DNA from: SAR202 cluster bacterium
Lineage (GTDB): Bacteria > Chloroflexota > Dehalococcoidia > Lucifugimonadales > JASMAO01
Reading direction: 5' to 3'
DNA: 11,317 nucleotides
NCBI GenBank assembly: GCA_030754315.1
Contig: JASMAO010000039.1
Location: 1 to 11,317, forward strand
A model generated the notes under the pieces. That model was not told the DNA's origin and ran no database searches. It saw only the letters and a list, made by a program, of their open reading frames with translations. The position numbers were made by a program, and so were the translations under genes. Below, piece by piece: positions 6,391 to 11,317 of this stretch (its first letter is position 1; every line of letters begins with the position of its first letter).

Positions 6391-7439
6391 GCATGGAAAT
6401 TAAACAAACAACAGCGGCGATTCTTGCTCAACAGAATCAGCCTCTTGTTATTGACGAGGTATCGCTGCCCGAGAATCTGGCGGTAGGTCAGGTTCTTGTA
6501 GAAGTTTTCTTCAGCGGAATCTGTGGATCACAACTTGGAGAGATCGCTGGAGTTAAGGGGCCCGACCCCTACCTACCCCACCTACTTGGCCATGAAGGCT
6601 CGGGAAAAGTACTTGCAATCGGGCCAGGTGTTAATTCCGTCATGGTTGGAGACCATGTGGTGCTCCACTGGCGTCCCGGGTCTGGTATTCAATCGGCACC
6701 ACCCAGATTTGTCTGGCGTGATCAATTGCTGAACGCGGGGTTTGTTACTACGTTTAATAAGCACGCCGTAGTGTCTGAGAATAGATTGACATCAATTCCC
6801 AAAGATTACCCAATGCAATTCGCCGCTTTATTTGGCTGTGCAGTAACAACGGGAATAGGAGTAGTAGAGAATAAAGCTGCAGTAAGAATGGGAGAGTCGG
6901 TAGTGGTGGTAGGTTCTGGGGGCGTTGGGCTAAATGTCATTCAGGGTGCCAAGCTTCGCTGCGCATCGCCCATCGTAGCCGTAGATCTTTTTGATAATCG
7001 AGTGAAACTGGCTCTTGATATTGGCGCGAGTCATGGCCTCGTTAATAAGGGAACGTCTTGGGTGGCTCATGTGCGAGATATCGTAGGGGAGGACGGCGCA
7101 GATGTGGTGGTTGACAATACTGGAAAACCTGAAGTAATCGGTCAATGTATTGAGCTGACGAAACCAAATGGAAAAACGATTCTAATTGGTGTGCCACCGA
7201 AGGGGGAGACAACACCAGTGAATACCTTGCCCCTTCATTTCGGAAAAATGCTGACAGGAACGCATGGCGGTGACGGCAAACCAGATCGGGATATACCACG
7301 ATTATTACACCTCGCTCAGGCAGATATACTCGACTTATCTAAACTTATTACCGGAACCTATCCGTTATCTGAGATAAACGATGCAGTCGAAGATATTCGA
7401 TCAGGCAAAATTAGTGGCCGCTGTTTAGTAGCTATGTGA
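6387..7439 (+). CDS. Zinc-dependent MDR alcohol dehydrogenase-like protein lacking the structural zinc lobe
   Basis: A 350-residue medium-chain dehydrogenase/reductase. Catalytic-zinc ligands appear intact: Cys46 in SGICGSQ, His69-Glu70 in LLGHEGSG, and Cys151 in FGCAVTTG. The dinucleotide loop VGSGGVG (175-181) and Asp200 at the end of the next strand favour NAD(H) over NADP(H). The four-Cys structural zinc lobe normally found near residues 95-115 is absent: the stretch HWRPGSGIQSAPPRF has no Cys. Two start options, ATG 6387 (ATGA overlap) and ATG 6393, differ by two residues. The gene closes the tightly overlapping run. It probably interconverts a hydroxyl and a carbonyl on the intermediate handled by the transketolase, kinase and phosphatase. 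Its direction and substrate are not visible. Confidence 0.88.
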   Translation: MSMEIKQTTAAILAQQNQPLVIDEVSLPENLAVGQVLVEVFFSGICGSQLGEIAGVKGPDPYLPHLLGHEGSGKVLAIGPGVNSVMVGDHVVLHWRPGSGIQSAPPRFVWRDQLLNAGFVTTFNKHAVVSENRLTSIPKDYPMQFAALFGCAVTTGIGVVENKAAVRMGESVVVVGSGGVGLNVIQGAKLRCASPIVAVDLFDNRVKLALDIGASHGLVNKGTSWVAHVRDIVGEDGADVVVDNTGKPEVIGQCIELTKPNGKTILIGVPPKGETTPVNTLPLHFGKMLTGTHGGDGKPDRDIPRLLHLAQADILDLSKLITGTYPLSEINDAVEDIRSGKISGRCLVAM

Positions 7440-7484
7440 GTAGTAGGTCTGAGAAATAGATTAATTACCCGTAACAGAAAACTG

Positions 7485-8162
7485 ATGTCTATGAATGATT
7501 CAAAAGAGTTGTGGCTAAATCTTGAGAAAGATATACAGCCAAAGGCTCATGAACTGGGCCGTTATACCACGCAGGCCTATCACGACGATCCATGTGCTCT
7601 GTCATTCATTACATCTAGGTATAAGTTCTGCTCGAGAATATTGGGTTCTGCGAAAACAGTAATTGAGATAGGTTGTGGAGATGGATTTGGTAGTGCACTA
7701 GTTGCACAGAAAGTGCCCAGAGTTATCTGCACTGATATCAATGAGGGCCTACTGGAAGAAAACAGATCACGGATGTCGAGTTTCTCGAATGTCGAGTTCG
7801 TATATCACGACTTCCGCGACAAGCCATTTGTAGAACAAGTCGATGGAATTTATCTTGTGGATGTCCTCGAACATATTTTTCAGAAAGAAGAAGAGTCATT
7901 TCTAGACAATTTGTGCCTATCGCTAAACCAACATGGCATTTGCGTGATTGGGACGCCCAATAAAACATCCGAGCAGTATGCGAGTGTGTTTTCTCAAGAA
8001 GGACACATTAATCTTAAAGACCACGCAGAATTAAAAGATCTAGGCGAAGCGCGGTTCTTTAATCACTTCATTTTTGGAATGAACGATGAGGTTGTGCATA
8101 CTGGGTTTCCAGCCATGGCTCATTTCCAATGGTTAGTGGGTATTGGTCCTCGCGGAAAATAA
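7485..8162 (+). CDS. Class I SAM-dependent methyltransferase
   Basis: A 225-residue methyltransferase. VIEIGCGDGFGS (59-70) is motif I, the acidic residue after strand 2 is Asp84 (CTDIN), and LVDVLEHI (124-131) is the UbiG/Methyltransf_23-like post-II motif. TPNKTSEQYAS (157-167) and the C-terminal MNDEVVHTGFPAMAHF (199-214) are typical of methyltransferases in O-antigen and capsule loci. ATG 7485 and the in-frame ATG 7491 are both possible starts. Neither has a clear Shine-Dalgarno. The 45-base gap before it is the first break in the overlapping run, so it may be a separately acquired decoration gene. It is related in fold but not closely in sequence to the methyltransferase at 5716. The acceptor is unknown, and O-methylation of a sugar hydroxyl is the default guess. 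Confidence 0.85.
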   Translation: MSMNDSKELWLNLEKDIQPKAHELGRYTTQAYHDDPCALSFITSRYKFCSRILGSAKTVIEIGCGDGFGSALVAQKVPRVICTDINEGLLEENRSRMSSFSNVEFVYHDFRDKPFVEQVDGIYLVDVLEHIFQKEEESFLDNLCLSLNQHGICVIGTPNKTSEQYASVFSQEGHINLKDHAELKDLGEARFFNHFIFGMNDEVVHTGFPAMAHFQWLVGIGPRGK

Positions 8163-8231
8163 AGGTGGCGGCGCTGGTGTCTAGTAATAACGTATTTCGA
8201 TATCCAGGTCTTAGGTTGGGTCTGGAAAGCC

Positions 8232-9374
8232 TTGCCTAATCCTTTGGCCAATCTCTCGGAAGAAGAACTTCTTTGCGCGGGGTGCGGATCAGATGTTGAT
8301 GATCTTGAAATTCCCTTCCCTGTTTTTCGCCATCAGGATTTTTCTACAATTGCGCCAAGAATAACCGGCTGTGTCTGTGTACGATGTGGATTACTACAAC
8401 AGCTTGAAACTTTTCCCAAAGAACGGCTGGCGTATCGGACGAGCCTTTATGGAAGGAGCTCTCAGACAGTACACAAGAGTTCGAGGGGTGAAACAGGTTC
8501 TCCCACGCGTTCAGTAATTCAGGCAGATTATCTGAGAAAAGTTTTACCAAGAAATGCTGGAGCGTGTCTTGATATTGGCTGCTTTGATGGTGCATTATTG
8601 CGTGCGCTGCGCGCAGCGATGCCCTCGGCCGTGCTTCTAGGGTATGAAGTTAATCCCCTAAAAAATATTGTGGATTTAGAAAATGGGTTTGAGATTACCA
8701 ATAGTGAGGATGAGGCCTTTTGCCAGAAATTTGATGTTGTGATTTATTCGCATTCGATTATGTACATCGAAAATGTTGAGAGTCAATTAAGGAGAATTCA
8801 ACCCTATCTTGCTGATAATGGATTTATTTTCATCCAACTTCCAAATATTGAGATCAATCCACTTTATGCATTGATGGGTGATCAGGCCTTTATTTTTAGT
8901 GAGTACAGCCTGAAGACAATGTTGGCTTGCGCCGGATATGATTGTGAAAGGCACGAGTTAGTTGAGTTCCCTAAAGAACTTGTCTTTTTGGCAAGGTCGA
9001 AGGAGAGCAAAAATGTGCAAAACGGTTCGCCAACGAAATCTGCCGACCACACGTTTCTTTGGGGTCAGGTATTTGAGAAAATTCATCGACTGCGTACCGA
9101 AGCTTTAACGGCCATTGGGCTGCAGAAAGTGTACGTATTAGGTACAACAGTATTTGCAGCATTTGTGCACGAGTTATGCCCCGACAATGTATTGGGGTTT
9201 GTGGATGAGAACCAAGAAAAGGTAGCGACGGAGTTCAGAGGGTTACCAGTTTTTCATCCAGCTTCCGTTGGTCGTGATCAGAGGGTCTACGTGGGGCCCG
9301 ACATAAGCGGCGTTTTGGGCAATAGGCTGAACCAAGTCTATCAGGCGATGTTTTTCTCAAAACTCATCGAGTAA
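8232..9374 (+). CDS. Zinc-ribbon C-methyltransferase-like SAM protein (Methyltransf_13/14 architecture)
   Basis: A 380-residue protein with the three-part layout of sugar C-methyltransferases. An N-terminal zinc-ribbon-like region has CAGC (15-18) and CVCVRC (47-52). A SAM core carries CLDIGCFDG (112-120), and a C-terminal Rossmann-like domain holds VYVLGTTVFAAF (300-311) and GFVDENQEK (322-330). The TylC3/TcaB9 active-site motif YHEH is missing: the equivalent stretch reads AFIFSEYS (219-226). Catalysis may therefore differ, or the protein may not methylate carbon. TTG at 8232 is the first usable start after the upstream in-frame TAA, with GGAAAG closely before it, and no in-frame ATG lies near the N-terminus. 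The 69-base gap before it holds no gene. The product probably tailors a deoxysugar together with the aminotransferase that follows. Confidence 0.78.
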   Translation: MPNPLANLSEEELLCAGCGSDVDDLEIPFPVFRHQDFSTIAPRITGCVCVRCGLLQQLETFPKERLAYRTSLYGRSSQTVHKSSRGETGSPTRSVIQADYLRKVLPRNAGACLDIGCFDGALLRALRAAMPSAVLLGYEVNPLKNIVDLENGFEITNSEDEAFCQKFDVVIYSHSIMYIENVESQLRRIQPYLADNGFIFIQLPNIEINPLYALMGDQAFIFSEYSLKTMLACAGYDCERHELVEFPKELVFLARSKESKNVQNGSPTKSADHTFLWGQVFEKIHRLRTEALTAIGLQKVYVLGTTVFAAFVHELCPDNVLGFVDENQEKVATEFRGLPVFHPASVGRDQRVYVGPDISGVLGNRLNQVYQAMFFSKLIE

Positions 9375-9397
9375 TTGATTTAACCAGCCAATACGAT

Positions 9398-10510
9398 ATG
9401 AAAGTCCCCTATCTGGATCTCCGAATATTAGATAAAACTCACAAGGAAGCGCTGCACAAGCGCTTAGAAGCGGTTCTGGCCCACGGAAGAATTATCGAAG
9501 GGCCGGAGGTTCAGGAATTCGAACGACGTATTGCGCAGCGAATAGGAACTCGGTTTGCAGTTGGAACTGGCTCCGGAAGTAGCGCAATTTACATGGCGCT
9601 TAAGGCGCTGGGTATAGGGCGTGGCGATGAAGTAATCACGACTCCTTTCACATGGATCATCACCGTAAACGCAATAGCGGCCACGGGTGCGAAACCAGTA
9701 TTCGCAGATATAAAGACAGACTTCAATGTTGATCCAAAGAAAATCGAAAAGAAGATCCGCCCCAAAACAAGAGCGATCGTGCCGATGCATGTTGGGGGTC
9801 ACCTTTGTGAAATGGAGTTTCTAGAAAAATTGGCGCGGCAGCACGGGGTGTATATCGTCGAGGATGCAGCGCAGGCGATATGCGGCAGTCTTGGTGCTCG
9901 TCGCGCAGGTAGTTTTTCGACTATTGCCGCTTTCAGTATGAATCCCATGAAGGTATTACACGGCTACGGTGAAGCTGGTGTAGTGACTACGAATAGCGAA
10001 CGACTGTACGGGAGATTGAAAAAGCTACGGCATGCTGGAACTCGGCAAGATCCGATGGGTAGGCACTTTAATCAATGCGATTTCATCTCTCTCAATCACA
10101 AGATCGATACATTGCAGGCTGCATTCTTGTTGGACAATCTTGATCGCCTCGAATCAATTTGGCACAAAAGAGAGAAGATAGCGAAACGGTATGATGCTTT
10201 GTTGGGAGGAGTCGTCGAACTTCAACAACTGCATCCAGATGAAGTTCATGGGCGCTACTTGTACTTGATCCGATGCCAAAAAAGAGATGCGTTGAGAAGA
10301 GTACTCGCACAAAATGGAGTAGAAACTAAGATTGTGTACTCACCACTGGCTTGCGATGCAACTCCATACAAAAACAGAAGGAGTTTAAGTATGCCGGTAA
10401 GTCGGGCATTATTAAAACAGAGCCTCTCCCTTCCCTTACATGAAAAAATGTCTCTGGCTCAGGCAGAATTTGTCTCGAAGACAATAATCAAATTCTTTGC
10501 GAAGGAATAG
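9398..10510 (+). CDS. DegT/DnrJ/EryC1/StrS-family sugar aminotransferase (PLP)
   Basis: A 370-residue PLP enzyme of the DegT/DnrJ/EryC1/StrS family, of normal length. GTGSGSSAIYMAL (56-68) binds the cofactor phosphate, and VEDAAQAICG (154-163) contains the Asp that contacts the PLP ring nitrogen and the Gln typical of sugar aminotransferases rather than dehydratases. FSMNPMKVLHGYGEAG (179-194) carries the Schiff-base Lys185. The surrounding residues are unusual for the family, which normally reads FSF.P.KNLGAYGDGG. It should transfer an amino group from glutamate to a keto-sugar nucleotide. The ketone could be supplied by the SDR or the dehydrogenase in this locus, but the ring position is not predictable. 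It lies 23 bases after the upstream gene with no evident Shine-Dalgarno. The two zinc-ribbon C-methyltransferase-like genes flank it. Confidence 0.92.
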   Translation: MKVPYLDLRILDKTHKEALHKRLEAVLAHGRIIEGPEVQEFERRIAQRIGTRFAVGTGSGSSAIYMALKALGIGRGDEVITTPFTWIITVNAIAATGAKPVFADIKTDFNVDPKKIEKKIRPKTRAIVPMHVGGHLCEMEFLEKLARQHGVYIVEDAAQAICGSLGARRAGSFSTIAAFSMNPMKVLHGYGEAGVVTTNSERLYGRLKKLRHAGTRQDPMGRHFNQCDFISLNHKIDTLQAAFLLDNLDRLESIWHKREKIAKRYDALLGGVVELQQLHPDEVHGRYLYLIRCQKRDALRRVLAQNGVETKIVYSPLACDATPYKNRRSLSMPVSRALLKQSLSLPLHEKMSLAQAEFVSKTIIKFFAKE

Positions 10511-10563
10511 CCTCCTTTAGGCTGGAGTTTCTGGAAGAATGAATTCAACCTTTCTGCAATTCT

Positions 10564-10570
10564 TGGAGGG
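10564..10570 (+). promoter_or_regulatory. Strong Shine-Dalgarno ahead of the TTG start at 10574
   Basis: TGGAGGG ends three bases before TTG 10574. It is the best anti-16S match among the downstream genes and supports TTG as the start despite tight spacing. The frame begins with a zinc-ribbon CxxC within 11 residues, as expected for the family N-terminus. Confidence 0.55.
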
Positions 10571-10573
10571 TTT

Positions 10574-11305
10574 TTGAAAGAACCTTATTACACCTCATCA
10601 ACTTGTCGCCTGTGTCAAAGTGAAAAACTGGAACGCGCGGTATCGCTTGGACTTAGCCCTGTCTCAGAGAAGTATGTTAACCGTGACGAACTCGGTGAAC
10701 CAGGGGTAATGGTGCCATTGGACCTTTATTTTTGTTCCAATTGTTCTCACGTTCAACTGGTGGATGTCGTGGAGCCCGAATACTTGTGGTCTGACTACAC
10801 CTTTAGGACCGGAGATAATCCAGCACTAATCGAGCATTTTTCAGACTACGCGTCTCGGGTCCATACGTTCGCAAATTTAAATGAGACTGATTTGATCATT
10901 GACGTTGGCAGTAATGATGGAACGCTCTTGAAATCGTGGCAACGTAAAGGATTCCGAAACGTGCTTGGGGTTGATCCGGCGATCGATATTGGCGCCGAAG
11001 CGAACGCCGCTGGGGTAGAGACCTTGATCGGTTTTCTTAATCAAGCTATAGCGGAAAAAATTCTAGAACAACATGGTCGCGCCAAATTGATTACGGCAAA
11101 CAATGTCTACGCGCATTGTGACGATCTAATAGGTATGACGCAGGCGATTCGCTCGGTTCTTGACCCAGATGGGTTGTTTACATTTGAGGCATCTTACCTT
11201 CTTGATATTGTGGAAAAGGACTTAATAGGAACGATATTTCACGAGCATCTTAGTTATCATTCGGTCATTTCACTCCAAAGTTACTTCCTTCGACAAGATA
11301 TGTAA
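10574..11305 (+). CDS. TylC3/TcaB9-like sugar C-methyltransferase, truncated by an in-frame stop
   Basis: The 243 residues cover the N-terminal zinc ribbon (Cys11, Cys14, Cys54, Cys57; Methyltransf_13) and the SAM core with IDVGSNDGTLL (109-119). The active site shows NNVYAHCDD (176-184) and IFHEHLSYHS (221-230). Residues matching those named in the TcaB9 active site are seen: a Tyr near 75, His181, Glu224 and His225, but Phe222 in place of Tyr. Family members usually run to about 400 residues and end in a Methyltransf_14 Rossmann-like domain. Here TAA at 11303 stops the protein right after YFLRQDM, where relatives read on as 'F..RHGMEL..V'. The next four codons in the same frame (LVHV) continue that consensus to the window edge. 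The gene is therefore probably broken by a Glu-to-stop change, though a sequencing error is possible. An intact version would C-methylate a keto-sugar nucleotide, typically at C3. Confidence 0.8.
   Translation: MKEPYYTSSTCRLCQSEKLERAVSLGLSPVSEKYVNRDELGEPGVMVPLDLYFCSNCSHVQLVDVVEPEYLWSDYTFRTGDNPALIEHFSDYASRVHTFANLNETDLIIDVGSNDGTLLKSWQRKGFRNVLGVDPAIDIGAEANAAGVETLIGFLNQAIAEKILEQHGRAKLITANNVYAHCDDLIGMTQAIRSVLDPDGLFTFEASYLLDIVEKDLIGTIFHEHLSYHSVISLQSYFLRQDM
11303..11305 (+). other. Probable premature TAA inside the C-methyltransferase
   Basis: The TAA falls where the family usually has Glu in a 'MEL' motif, one base different from GAA. The same frame stays open and family-like (Leu-Val-His-Val) for the remaining 12 bases. 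Everything before it is in register with the family, so a nonsense change explains the data better than a frameshift. Confidence 0.6.
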
Positions 11306-11317
11306 CTTGTACATGTG

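Noticed and set aside
8163..8231. N-terminal extension of the 8232 protein or readthrough fusion with the upstream methyltransferase, since both share a frame
   Set aside because: The TAA at 8160 separates them and the intervening 23 codons have no valid start codon and no family-like sequence. Two separate proteins are more likely.
10508..10524. Short hairpin AGCCT-CCTTT-AGGCT at the aminotransferase stop codon as a terminator
   Set aside because: The stem is five pairs plus one wobble, and no T-run follows, so intrinsic termination is not supported.
10511..10569. CCTCC at 10511-10515 could pair with GGAGG at 10565-10569 and hide the ribosome binding site
   Set aside because: Only five complementary bases 49 apart. 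Such matches are expected by chance.
1..11317. Genes on the minus strand, tRNA or rRNA genes, CRISPR arrays, insertion sequences
   Set aside because: Minus-strand frames are short, lack family motifs and lie opposite well-supported genes. No repeat-spacer pattern, transposase motif or structural RNA signature was recognised.

Overview
The window is a surface-polysaccharide (O-antigen, capsule or exopolysaccharide type) sugar-biosynthesis region. Every supportable gene lies on the + strand. The base composition looks balanced by eye. The mix of 4,6-dehydratase-like SDRs, a PLP sugar aminotransferase, C-methyltransferases and sugar-tailoring enzymes suggests a Gram-negative bacterium, probably a proteobacterium. 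No gene here fixes the genus.

Layout. Bases 1-300 hold the 3' end of a gene that starts outside the window, possibly a TIGR04372-type glycosyltransferase. A 155-bp non-coding gap (301-455) contains a plausible sigma70-like promoter inside a small inverted repeat. A very compact run of eight genes follows (456-7439): SDR dehydratase-like protein, SDR epimerase-like protein, transketolase N-terminal subunit, transketolase C-terminal subunit, HAD phosphatase, APH/choline-kinase-fold phosphotransferase, SAM methyltransferase, and MDR alcohol dehydrogenase. Six of the seven junctions overlap by 1 or 4 bases and the other is 6 bases long, so the set is almost certainly co-transcribed and translationally coupled. 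The spacing then loosens (23-69 bp gaps, two TTG starts) through a SAM methyltransferase, a zinc-ribbon C-methyltransferase-like protein, a DegT/DnrJ/EryC1/StrS aminotransferase, and a TylC3/TcaB9-like C-methyltransferase. The last of these is interrupted by an in-frame TAA just before the window ends.

How the genes may work together (inference). The first eight genes look like one metabolic cassette. Two NAD(P)-dependent SDRs modify a nucleotide-linked or phosphorylated sugar. The split transketolase moves a two-carbon ketol unit. The kinase and the HAD phosphatase add and remove phosphate. The alcohol dehydrogenase oxidises or reduces a hydroxyl or carbonyl, and the methyltransferase decorates the product. 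The likely product is an unusual, perhaps branched or chain-altered, sugar or sugar-like substituent. The downstream aminotransferase and C-methyltransferases suggest a second sugar, possibly an amino and/or C-methyl-branched deoxysugar. No nucleotidyltransferase, flippase, polymerase or complete glycosyltransferase is in the window, so the pathway must rely on genes outside it.

The most notable points are the split-transketolase cassette, several non-canonical catalytic residues (YxxxR in the first SDR, Ser-Pro-Ser-Asp in the kinase loop, AEAG instead of AEQN in the transketolase), and the premature stop in the final C-methyltransferase.
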